This document shows, in pieces, positions 25,835 through 32,822 of a DNA stretch of 64,000 nt; positions within the stretch are counted from its first letter, which is position 1; every line of letters begins with the position of its first letter. The position numbers and the translations under genes are program-made. Source of the DNA: Oceanospirillum sp048270425 (GTDB taxonomy: Bacteria; Pseudomonadota; Gammaproteobacteria; Pseudomonadales; Halomonadaceae); NCBI GenBank assembly GCA_048270425.1, contig JBLWSY010000010.1, positions 1-64,000 of the forward strand, in the 5' to 3' direction. The notes below the pieces were generated by a model. That model was not told the DNA's origin. It was given only the letters and a program-made list of their open reading frames with translations, and ran no database searches.

Positions 25835-25901
25835 ATGACTAAAAATCGTTAGCCATGCTGACGTTTTAATTTAACTGACTGTTTCAAAAGAGGCTTTCCC
25901 C

Positions 25902-26285
25902 ATGGCAGATAAGAAAATTATCCACTCTGACAACGCTCCTGCTGCAATCGGCCCGTACTCTCAGGCGGTACAGGTAGGCAATCTGGTGTTTATGTCCGGT
26001 CAGATCCCGCTGGATCCGAAAACTATGGAAGTGGTTACCGAGTCTTTTGAAGCTCAGACCGTTCAGGTATTCGAAAACCTGAAAGCGGTTGCGGAAGCTG
26101 CCGGTGGTTCTCTGGAGAACGTGGTTAAGCTGAACATCTACATGCCGGATCTGGGCAACTTCGCCAAGGTTAACGAAGTGATGGAGCGCTACTTCTCCGC
26201 ACCTTACCCGGCTCGTGCTGCTCTGGGTGTTAAAGAGCTGCCTAAAGGTGTTGATGTCGAGATTGAAGGTATTCTGGCGCTTTAA
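25902..26285 (+). CDS. ridA: 2-iminobutanoate/2-iminopropanoate deaminase
   Basis: 127 residues of the YjgF/YER057c/UK114 family. SDNAPAAIGPYSQAV and the C-terminal PARAALGVKELPKGVDVEIEGIL are the conserved signatures; the Arg in YPARAA is the substrate-binding residue. RidA hydrolyses reactive imines formed by PLP enzymes and amino-acid oxidases. That fits its position between dadA, which generates imines, and alr, a PLP enzyme. AGAGG is placed 8-9 bases before the ATG. A 9-bp stem-loop without T-run follows at 26358. Confidence 0.96.
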   Translation: MADKKIIHSDNAPAAIGPYSQAVQVGNLVFMSGQIPLDPKTMEVVTESFEAQTVQVFENLKAVAEAAGGSLENVVKLNIYMPDLGNFAKVNEVMERYFSAPYPARAALGVKELPKGVDVEIEGILAL

Positions 26286-26357
26286 TTTTCGTGCGTTAAT
26301 TCCAGCACTTTAATACCGAAGCGTTAGACCATCGCAGTGCCTTCCGGCGCTGCGGCT

Positions 26358-26390
26358 CAGAGCCGTTTACGCTAGACTACGACGGCTCTG
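26358..26390. other. Stem-loop between ridA and alr
   Basis: Perfect 9-bp inverted repeat CAGAGCCGT / ACGGCTCTG with a 15-base loop. No T-run follows, so it is more likely an mRNA-stability or regulatory element than an intrinsic terminator. Confidence 0.4.
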
Positions 26391-26463
26391 ATGCTTCCCG
26401 AATGTTGTACTGCAAAACCCTGTATTCAGACCCTCAATATAATAACGAGATGGAGACCTGCAC

Positions 26464-27543
26464 ATGGCGCGGGCTGCTAAAGCTGTCATTGATCTGGCTG
26501 CACTGAAACACAACTACCTGCTGGCAAAAGAACTGGCTTCGGGCCGTAAGGCGGTCGCGATTATTAAAGCTAATGCCTATGGTCATGGTGCCGTTGAAGC
26601 TGCCGAATATCTGGCGGATGTTGCCGATGCCTTTGGCGTCGCCTGTATTGAAGAAGCACTGCAGCTGGTGGAAAGCGGTGTTAAACAACCGGTTGTTCTG
26701 CTGGAAGGTTTCTTTACTGCTGATGAGCTGGAATCCGTTGATAAGTACCGGATGATGACCGCCGTTCACAGTGAGTGGCAGCTGGAAGCGCTGGAGCAGC
26801 ACGCGTTTTCTCAGCCGTTGCCGGTGCTGGTTAAGTTTGATTCCGGTATGCATCGTCTCGGTTTTGATGCGGAAGGTTTTGCCAAAGCCGTTGAGCGCCT
26901 GCAGCAGCTGGATCACATCTCTGACGTGATCGCTATGACGCACTTTGCCTGTGCTGATGAACTTGAGTGCGATTACACTCAAACCCAAATTGCTAATTTC
27001 CATGCTGCCTGTGACCGCTTCGGCCTGCAGCACTGCATGGCAAACTCTGCTGCAACCCTGCACTGGCCACAAACCCATGGTGACTGGGTGCGTCCCGGCA
27101 TTATGCTGTATGGCGCTTCACCGCTGGATCAGCAAACAGAAAATGCTGCTCGTCTTAAGCCTGTGATGACCCTGAGTTCTGAGATTATCGCGGTGCGTGA
27201 GCTGCCTGTGGGAGAGCCTATCGGTTACGGTCGTCGTTTCACCACGGAACAGCCGACCCGTGTGGGTGTGGTGGCGATGGGCTATGCCGATGGTTATCCA
27301 CGCCATGCTATCGACGGTACCCCGGTTGCGGTAAATGGCAAAATGACCCGTATTATCGGTAAGGTTTCCATGGATATGATGACGGTTGATCTGACCGATC
27401 AGCCGGATGCCAAAATCGGTGATCCGGTAGAGCTGTGGGGTGCTCAGGTCGATGTGAACAAGGTTGCGGCCTGTGCGGATACCATCTCCTATACCCTGTT
27501 TACCGGTATCACAACCCGTGTGCCTCGGATGTATAAGCGTTAG
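26464..27543 (+). CDS. alr: Alanine racemase (catabolic, DadX-type context)
   Basis: 359 residues, the usual length. The PLP-binding lysine is K35 in IIKANAYGHG. MGYADGYPR near residue 280 carries the catalytic Tyr of the second half-site, and GKVSMDMMTVDLT is the C-terminal domain signature. It interconverts L- and D-alanine. Next to dadA and ridA it most likely feeds L-alanine catabolism (DadX role), but if it is the only racemase it would also supply peptidoglycan. A GGAG lies just before the ATG. The last codons and stop form the first unit of a 16-bp tandem repeat. Confidence 0.95.
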   Translation: MARAAKAVIDLAALKHNYLLAKELASGRKAVAIIKANAYGHGAVEAAEYLADVADAFGVACIEEALQLVESGVKQPVVLLEGFFTADELESVDKYRMMTAVHSEWQLEALEQHAFSQPLPVLVKFDSGMHRLGFDAEGFAKAVERLQQLDHISDVIAMTHFACADELECDYTQTQIANFHAACDRFGLQHCMANSAATLHWPQTHGDWVRPGIMLYGASPLDQQTENAARLKPVMTLSSEIIAVRELPVGEPIGYGRRFTTEQPTRVGVVAMGYADGYPRHAIDGTPVAVNGKMTRIIGKVSMDMMTVDLTDQPDAKIGDPVELWGAQVDVNKVAACADTISYTLFTGITTRVPRMYKR

Positions 27544-27611
27544 AGGGTACAAGAGGTAGAGTGTATAAGGACTAGTGTTTATAAGAACTGGAGCTTATAA
27601 GAGCCAGTATC
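27532..27611 (+). repeat. 16-bp tandem repeat (5 units) starting in the last codons of alr
   Basis: Units begin at 27532, 27548, 27564, 27580 and 27596, all starting TATAAG or TACAAG. The first, TATAAGCGTTAGAGGG, contains the final codons and TAG stop of alr; the others lie downstream and have drifted. Confidence 0.88.
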
Positions 27612-27635
27612 TGGGTAAGCTGGTTGTGGTGAATT

Positions 27636-27671
27636 AAAAAAGGCTCTCCTGTTTGGCAGGAGAGCCTTTTT
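27636..27671. terminator. Bidirectional terminator between alr and ligE
   Basis: Stem GGCTCTCCTG (27642-27651) with CAGGAGAGCC (27657-27666), flanked by A6 and T5, so it can end both the alr transcript and the converging ligE transcript. Confidence 0.95.
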
Positions 27672-27688
27672 GCTTTTGCGGGGAGCTG

Positions 27689-27740
27689 TTATTTGAGCTT
27701 CTTATTTCAGTTCTTTATTTCAGTTCTTTATTTCAGCTCT
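27689..27740 (-). repeat. 13-bp tandem repeat (4 units) that includes the ligE stop codon
   Basis: Exact 13-base period at 27689, 27702, 27715 and 27728. On the minus strand the units read AGAGCTGAAATAA, AGAACTGAAATAA twice, then GAAGCTCAAATAA. The first holds the last codons and TAA of ligE. Because 13 is not a multiple of three, the repeated TAA closes all three frames. Confidence 0.92.
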
Positions 27741-28651
27741 AGCGCGCCATAGTCATCCCGGATACGCATAAAGCGGGCGAAGCGCGGTAAACCGGATGCG
27801 GTATGACCGTTATAGCGGTAGGTGATAATGCTGCCGACAGGCGGCGGGGACTGGCGTTCGAGCCGACTGAAACCGGTGCCGATTTTCATCTCACGGCCAT
27901 CCGCCAGACGAACTCTCAGGGCACCCAGCATACCGGTAAATTGTCCTTTGCCTTCGGTATAACCGATTACCACAGCCTCGGCATCATCGTAGAGTTTTAC
28001 CTTGAGCAGATCATCGGATCGTCCCGCCTGATGCAGGGCGCTTCCCCGGTGCAGCATAAGGCCTTCAGCCCCTTCTTCGGTCAGCTGATGAAGATAGTTG
28101 TCCAGAGCTGCCTGGCTGGGTAGTTTGAACTGTTTGACCGGTTGCAGCCAGGCCAGCTCCATCTCCTGACAGAGGCTTTCGATATCCTTAACCCGCTGAT
28201 CGAAAGTGGTCAGCTGATCCGGCAGATCAAAAATCCGGTACTCAACGTCCGTCCAGTCCTCAAGGGTGGTTTGTTCCTGTCTGATCAGGCCTGAAATTTC
28301 AGCAAAGCGACCGCGTCCCAGCCAAAGCTCGCCATCTAAAGCGACCTTGGGTAGAGCATCCTGCATAGAACGGGGGAGTCTGATCAGATTGCCCTGACGA
28401 GTTTTCAGCTGCTCGCCATCCCAGAACGCCCGAACCCCATCCAGCTTTTCGCTGACCCAGTATTCCTGAATGTTGTCCTGTTGTTGGTAGTGCTTGGCCA
28501 GCATCAGAGGCAGGGGCGTGTGAGGATTAAGCGCATCGGCCCAGCTGACGGCTGGTGATGCGATGCAGGCTGAGGTTAGCCCGAGGCTAAGTAGTGTGCG
28601 GGTGAAATAATATGAGTTCTGGCTGAGCGAGACCTTCCCTGTGTTCGACAT
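27728..28651 (-). CDS. ligE: Periplasmic ATP-dependent DNA ligase (LigE type)
   Basis: 307 residues. A signal-peptide-like N-terminus (hydrophobic about 19-37, cleavage near SWA-DA) is followed by a minimal two-domain ATP-dependent ligase. The adenylation motif is SEKLDGVRAFWDG with nucleophile Lys, then DGELWLGRGRF (motif III), EGLMLHRG (motif IV) and LLKVKL (motif V). The oligonucleotide-binding domain ends in a segment with GSIITYRYNG. No extra DNA-binding domains are present, as in the LigE group of Haemophilus, Neisseria and Vibrio. LigE is thought to seal nicks in extracellular or imported DNA, linked to competence or biofilm. That role here is inferred. The stop lies in a 13-bp tandem repeat. 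Confidence 0.9.
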   Translation of the reverse strand: MSNTGKVSLSQNSYYFTRTLLSLGLTSACIASPAVSWADALNPHTPLPLMLAKHYQQQDNIQEYWVSEKLDGVRAFWDGEQLKTRQGNLIRLPRSMQDALPKVALDGELWLGRGRFAEISGLIRQEQTTLEDWTDVEYRIFDLPDQLTTFDQRVKDIESLCQEMELAWLQPVKQFKLPSQAALDNYLHQLTEEGAEGLMLHRGSALHQAGRSDDLLKVKLYDDAEAVVIGYTEGKGQFTGMLGALRVRLADGREMKIGTGFSRLERQSPPPVGSIITYRYNGHTASGLPRFARFMRIRDDYGALELK

Positions 28652-28818
28652 ATCACTGCCTCCTTGAGTGATGATTGATAATGTTGTTAACGCTAGTGAG
28701 TCATGGCGGGGAGTTCAAGTATTGTTGGCGAAGCCAGGTGAAGATACAGCGTATTTATGACAGAGGTCACTATTGGAATTGAGTGACAGTTCAGGCTGTT
28801 TAACGGCCAATCTAACGG

Positions 28819-29097
28819 TTAGTGCCAAAGATACTGAATCAGTCCATAAGCAATAACCAGCCAGGCGATAACCGGGTTAAAGATGATTCGCCAGAGGGTG
28901 GCCTTCGGCTCGAAACCGACTCCATGAATAAAACCGGCACTCACCGCCCACATAAACAAAGTGAAGAGGCCATGATCCACTTCGTGTATGGATTCAGCAA
29001 TCAGCCGTGGGTAAGCCGTGAGTATGACGCTTATGACAATAGCGCTGATCAGTGAAAGCGCCTGAGTCCAGCGGGACTTGGGATAGGGAATGTTCAT
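28819..29097 (-). CDS. ybgE: Cyd operon protein YbgE
   Basis: 92 residues with three membrane helices (about 13-30, 44-62 and 74-90). The pattern AYPRLIAESIHEVDHG in the first loop and a segment with FIHGVGFEP is that of the YbgE family, encoded behind cydABX in many gammaproteobacteria. Its biochemical role is undefined; it is an accessory of cytochrome bd oxidase expression or assembly. It is the last gene of the cyd operon, separated from cydX by a strong stem-loop. Confidence 0.92.
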   Translation of the reverse strand: MNIPYPKSRWTQALSLISAIVISVILTAYPRLIAESIHEVDHGLFTLFMWAVSAGFIHGVGFEPKATLWRIIFNPVIAWLVIAYGLIQYLWH

Positions 29098-29132
29098 TAT
29101 CAGGATTCCGGTATCGCTAGTTTTAAACCAGA

Positions 29133-29167
29133 CGGCCAGCGACCTGCTTTAAGACAGGCGCTGGCCG
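29133..29167 (-). other. Strong stem-loop between cydX and ybgE
   Basis: CGGCCAGCG and CCTG (29133-29141, 29143-29146) pair with CAGG and CGCTGGCCG (29155-29158, 29159-29167). This is a 13-bp stem with one bulged base at 29142. No T-run follows, so it looks like an RNA processing or stability element that lowers ybgE relative to cydABX. A smaller stem lies between cydB and cydX (about 29315-29339). Confidence 0.6.
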
Positions 29168-29177
29168 GTAGGGATGA

Positions 29178-29297
29178 TCAGCCCTGGGGCTGATCGTTAT
29201 CCAGATCAAATGCAGGATCGGATTCCAGCCACATCGCATTGATGATGCCGAAAGAGATCGCCAGTAATACACCCAAAATCCAGGCGAAGTACCACAT
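29178..29297 (-). CDS. cydX: Cytochrome bd oxidase small subunit CydX
   Basis: 39 residues: MWYFAWILGVLLAISFGI then a short tail including NAMWLESDP and a terminal acidic stretch. One membrane helix. The start MWYFAWILG is almost invariant in CydX. AAGGAG stands 7 bases before the ATG. CydX stabilises the heme b558/b595/d arrangement of CydAB. It lies between cydB and ybgE, as in E. coli. Confidence 0.95.
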   Translation of the reverse strand: MWYFAWILGVLLAISFGIINAMWLESDPAFDLDNDQPQG

Positions 29298-29391
29298 AGT
29301 CTTTTCTCCTTTAGGCAGCCGAATTATCTTCCGCTGCCCATTTTGTCTCTTTAATAATGACGTTAAATAGCGGTTTTGACTGACCGCCCGC

Positions 29392-30531
29392 TTAATAAGC
29401 CAGCGGGTTGCCGTCGATCTGTTTGCTGGTTACCCGGCCCCACATCACCTTGTAGGTCCACAGAGTGTAGAGCAGGATAATCGGTACAAAGATCATGGCT
29501 GCAATAAACATCACATTCAGGGTCAGATGGCTGGACGCTGCATCCCATAGGGTCAGGCTGCTGTTCGGGTTTGACAGAGACGGCAGTACAAACGGGAACA
29601 GAGAGAAAGCGGCAGTACAGATGATCGCTGTCATGGTGATGCTGTGTGCCGCAAAAGCCAGGCCTGAGCGACGGGCTTTTACCAGCAGCAGGGTCAGCAG
29701 ACCGGTGACAAAAGCCGTGATCGGTGCTGCGACCATCCAGCTGTAGGTTTTGTAGTTGGCCAGCCAGCCGTCATCCACCACACTAACCTGTTTGCTCAGT
29801 GGGTTTGGCAGGGCATCCTTTGCTGGCATCATATCGATATGCAGCCCCGGCAAGCCTTTCAGTAGAACCAGGCCCGCTGCAGCAAACGCGGTCAGCATAA
29901 TAATCAGCATCAGAATACCTGCTTTACCGGCGCGATCCGCCACCGGCTGATCAGCTCGCATCTGCAACCAGATGGCTCCGTGCGCGGCCAGCATGGTCAG
30001 ACTGACGACACCGCAGATCAGGGCGAAAGGATGGAACAGGTCAAAGAAGCTGCCGGTATAGTGGGGACGCAGGAACTCGTCCAGATAGAAATCCACACCC
30101 AGCAGCAGATTGCCGAAGGCGACACCAAATACCAGAGCCGGAACCGCGCCACTGATAAACAGTCCCCAGTCCCAGGTGCTGCGCCAGCGCGGGTCTGCGA
30201 TCTTGCTGCGGTAGTCAAAACCCACCGGGCGGAAGAAAAGCGCAAACAGTACCAGCATCATGGCAAAGTAGAAGCTGGAGAAAGCGACCGCGTAGACCGC
30301 AGGCCAGGCGGCAAACAGCGCACCACCGGCGGTAATAAACCACACCTGATTGCCATCCCAGTGGGGGCCGACGGTGTTGATGATGATACGGCGCTCGGTG
30401 TCATTTTTGCCGAGGAAGGGCAGCAGAATGCCTGCACCCATATCAAAACCGTCGGTGATCATAAAGCCGACCAGCAGGACGCCAACCAGCACCCACCAGA
30501 CCAGTTTCAGGGTTTCGTAGTCCAGAATCAT
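29392..30531 (-). CDS. cydB: Cytochrome bd ubiquinol oxidase subunit II
   Basis: 379 residues, eight to nine membrane helices. The start MILDYETLKLVWWVLVGVLL and the block TDGFDMGAGILLPFLGKND are typical; GPHWDGNQVWFI and FYFAMMLVLFALFFRPVGF are conserved CydB segments. With CydA it forms the oxygen-reducing bd oxidase of the inner membrane, which has high affinity for oxygen and tolerates nitric oxide and cyanide. Its ATG overlaps the cydA stop (ATGA). It sits third in cydPABX-ybgE. Confidence 0.97.
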   Translation of the reverse strand: MILDYETLKLVWWVLVGVLLVGFMITDGFDMGAGILLPFLGKNDTERRIIINTVGPHWDGNQVWFITAGGALFAAWPAVYAVAFSSFYFAMMLVLFALFFRPVGFDYRSKIADPRWRSTWDWGLFISGAVPALVFGVAFGNLLLGVDFYLDEFLRPHYTGSFFDLFHPFALICGVVSLTMLAAHGAIWLQMRADQPVADRAGKAGILMLIIMLTAFAAAGLVLLKGLPGLHIDMMPAKDALPNPLSKQVSVVDDGWLANYKTYSWMVAAPITAFVTGLLTLLLVKARRSGLAFAAHSITMTAIICTAAFSLFPFVLPSLSNPNSSLTLWDAASSHLTLNVMFIAAMIFVPIILLYTLWTYKVMWGRVTSKQIDGNPLAY

Positions 30532-32126
30532 GCCGCACCTCCGGCGATTTCAGGCTTGTCGGTAGTGTGGTGATCGTCGTTCTTCTCAAAGTGATAACGA
30601 CCGGTATGCAGGGCGCTTGGGCCGAGACGGGCGTATTTCACCATCAGGAAGACTTCAATCACCAGCAACAGGGTATAGAAGGCAACAATGGCACCGATAC
30701 TGGTGTAAAGGCTGCTGGCTTCCAGAGTTGAGGTACTCAGATGAGTTGGCAGAATCTCACCAATGGACCAGGGTTGGCGACCGTATTCAGCAACCACCCA
30801 GCCAGTTTCTGCGGCGATCCAGGGTAATGGCAGAGACCAGGTAACCAGTTTCAGGAAGCGGCGTTTGCTCTCCAGTCGACGGGTGGCGTTAAAGTAGAAG
30901 GCCAGTGCGAAGATCAGCAGCATGGCGAAACCACAGGCCACCATAACGCGGAAGCTCCAGAACAGAGGCGCAACGTTTGGAATAGTGTCGTGTGCCGCAG
31001 CCTGAATCTGTTCTTCTGTCGCGTCGACCACATTTTCGGTATAGCGCTTCAGCAGCAGGCCGTATCCCAGATCCTGTTTTACCTCTTCAAACGCAGCGAT
31101 GGTGGCATCATCGGTTTGGCCAGCGCGAAGCTTGGTCAGCAGGCCGTAGGCGATCATACCGTTACGGATGCGCACCTCATGCTCTTTGATCAGATCTTTA
31201 ATGCCGGTGACCTCTTCATCCAGCGATCGGGTAGCAATCAGGCCGAGGGCATAAGGAATCTTAATCGCGTAATCCGTTCTCTTTTCCTCCTGATTGGGAA
31301 TACCAAACAGGGTGAAAGGCGCTGGTGCCGGATGGGTATCCCATTCCGCTTCGATAGCTGCCAGTTTTGTTTTCTGCACATCACCCAGCTCATAACCGGA
31401 TTCGTCACCCAGAATGATGACCGACAGAATAGACGCCAGACCAAAAGCTGATGCGATGGCAAAAGAGCGTCGTGCAAAAGGCAGGTCCTGCTTTTTAAGC
31501 AGGTAGTAAGCGCTGATGCTAAGTACAAACATGGAGCCTGTCACGTAACCCGCTGCTACTGTGTGTACAAACTTAACCTGGGCAACCGGGTTAAACACCA
31601 GATCGGCAAAGCTGGTCATCTCCATACGCATGGTTTCGTAGCTGAACTCAGCACCCACCGGGTTCTGCATCCAGCCGTTGGCGATCAGAATCCAGAGCGC
31701 GGACAGGTTAGAACCCAGTGCCATCAGGAAGGTGACCATCAGGTGGCGTCGAGGCGACAAGCGGTCCCAGCCAAAGAAGAACAGGCCAATAAACGTGGAC
31801 TCCAGGAAGAAGGCCATAAGCCCTTCAATGGCCAGAGGTGCACCAAAAATATCCCCCACGTAATGGGAGTAGTAAGCCCAGTTGGTCCCAAACTGGAACT
31901 CCATGGTGAGACCTGTTGTCACCCCAAGCGCAAAGTTAATCCCGAAGAGCTTGCCCCAGAACTGAGTCATGTCTTTGTAGACCTGTTTACGGGTCATCAC
32001 ATAGACCGACTCCATGATGACCAGCAAAAAGGCCAGACCTAGCGTCAGGGGGACAAAAATAAAGTGATACAGCGCGGTAATCGCGAACTGTAACCGGGAC
32101 AGATCAACAACTTCTTCTGTAATCAT
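30528..32126 (-). CDS. cydA: Cytochrome bd ubiquinol oxidase subunit I
   Basis: 532 residues with nine membrane helices. Heme ligands appear as the His in ALYHFIFVPLTLG (about 21) and the His in KFVHTVAAGY (about 186). GRQPW marks the conserved region near the quinol site, and a full-length Q-loop is present between them (PFTLFGIPNQEEKRTDYAIKIP). It oxidises ubiquinol at the periplasmic side and reduces oxygen to water. The ATG overlaps the stop of the upstream small gene (ATGA). Upstream sigma-54 signals suggest regulated expression rather than ArcA/FNR-only control. Confidence 0.97.
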   Translation of the reverse strand: MITEEVVDLSRLQFAITALYHFIFVPLTLGLAFLLVIMESVYVMTRKQVYKDMTQFWGKLFGINFALGVTTGLTMEFQFGTNWAYYSHYVGDIFGAPLAIEGLMAFFLESTFIGLFFFGWDRLSPRRHLMVTFLMALGSNLSALWILIANGWMQNPVGAEFSYETMRMEMTSFADLVFNPVAQVKFVHTVAAGYVTGSMFVLSISAYYLLKKQDLPFARRSFAIASAFGLASILSVIILGDESGYELGDVQKTKLAAIEAEWDTHPAPAPFTLFGIPNQEEKRTDYAIKIPYALGLIATRSLDEEVTGIKDLIKEHEVRIRNGMIAYGLLTKLRAGQTDDATIAAFEEVKQDLGYGLLLKRYTENVVDATEEQIQAAAHDTIPNVAPLFWSFRVMVACGFAMLLIFALAFYFNATRRLESKRRFLKLVTWSLPLPWIAAETGWVVAEYGRQPWSIGEILPTHLSTSTLEASSLYTSIGAIVAFYTLLLVIEVFLMVKYARLGPSALHTGRYHFEKNDDHHTTDKPEIAGGAA

Positions 32127-32488
32127 GGCGTTTCCCGTGTAGTCATAGGTGCAGTAGCAGAGTTAAGGGCTGAGTTAGCTGCACGATTCGAATCTGTCTC
32201 AGTGGCGTTTGTATCTGCGGATAACCCGGTTGAGTTGGCCGCTGATGCATCCGGATTCAGGGTATCTGAGACAGGCAGTTGAGAATTAAGCAGGCGTGTG
32301 CTGACGTCACTGTCATTAACAACAGTGGCGGAAGGAACGATAAAGTTGACGATGCCATAAAGGAGCACCAACTTTATCAATAGTACGATACTGAGTTCTC
32401 GTACCAGTTTTTGTCTGGCAAACAAAGAACCTTTCCAGAACTGACTGAAAGTCTGCTTTGTTTGCCCGAACGGCGTATTCCGTTGCAT
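32123..32488 (-). CDS. cydP: CydP-like small subunit with a long C-terminal tail
   Basis: 121 residues from the ATG at 32488, chosen because CAGGA precedes it; a GTG at 32530 has no ribosome site. One membrane helix (about 32-52), preceded by RQKLVRELSIVLLIKLVLL. This is the core pattern of CydP, a short protein encoded before cydA in pseudomonads and relatives. The usual form has about 60-70 residues; here an additional 60 residues rich in Asn, Ser, Ala and Thr follow, probably disordered and periplasmic. The gene is translationally coupled to cydA. CydP is described as a small subunit of bd oxidase; what the tail does is unknown. Confidence 0.75.
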   Translation of the reverse strand: MQRNTPFGQTKQTFSQFWKGSLFARQKLVRELSIVLLIKLVLLYGIVNFIVPSATVVNDSDVSTRLLNSQLPVSDTLNPDASAANSTGLSADTNATETDSNRAANSALNSATAPMTTRETP

Positions 32489-32591
32489 AGCGTTCTGATC
32501 CTGCAGTGACGGTTGGCGGTTTTTGCCCACCGGATCTAAATCATCAAACAGTTATTAGCGCGCCTGATATCAGACGGTTTGATTAGCTTAT

Positions 32592-32607
32592 AGCAAGGTG
32601 TATGCCC
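32592..32607 (-). promoter_or_regulatory. Sigma-54 (-24/-12) promoter of the cyd operon
   Basis: On the minus strand GGGCATACACCTTGCT matches TGGCAC-N5-TTGCA at the key positions: GG at -25/-24, CA, and TTGC with GC at -13/-12. GG and GC are spaced exactly 12 bases apart. Transcription would start near 32581, about 93 bases before the cydP ATG. The divergent gene encodes a sigma-54 activator. Confidence 0.72.
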
Positions 32608-32678
32608 GTTTTTTGATTTTGTAACCCATTGAAAATAAGGGTTTTTTGTTTTTCTTGGGCTGTTGTTTATTATTTTTA

Positions 32679-32721
32679 TTGTCAAAAATGACAAAGTCGA
32701 ACCGATAGAGTCATAATTGAC
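32679..32721. promoter_or_regulatory. Two palindromic sites, likely enhancer (UAS) for the sigma-54 activator
   Basis: TTGTCA-AAAA-TGACAA at 32679-32694 and GTCA-TAAT-TGAC at 32710-32721 share the core GTCA-N4-TGAC. Their centres are 29 bases apart and lie about 106 and 135 bases upstream of the predicted cyd start, the normal distance for NtrC-type activators. Confidence 0.65.
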
Positions 32722-32822
32722 AGCAGTAAAAGGAGCGCCGGAAGTATTTGCAAAGCGGATCTGGCTTTCTGAGTCGGCCGGTTTCTGATCAGAAGGTATG
32801 CATCATCATCTCAGGAGTTGCT

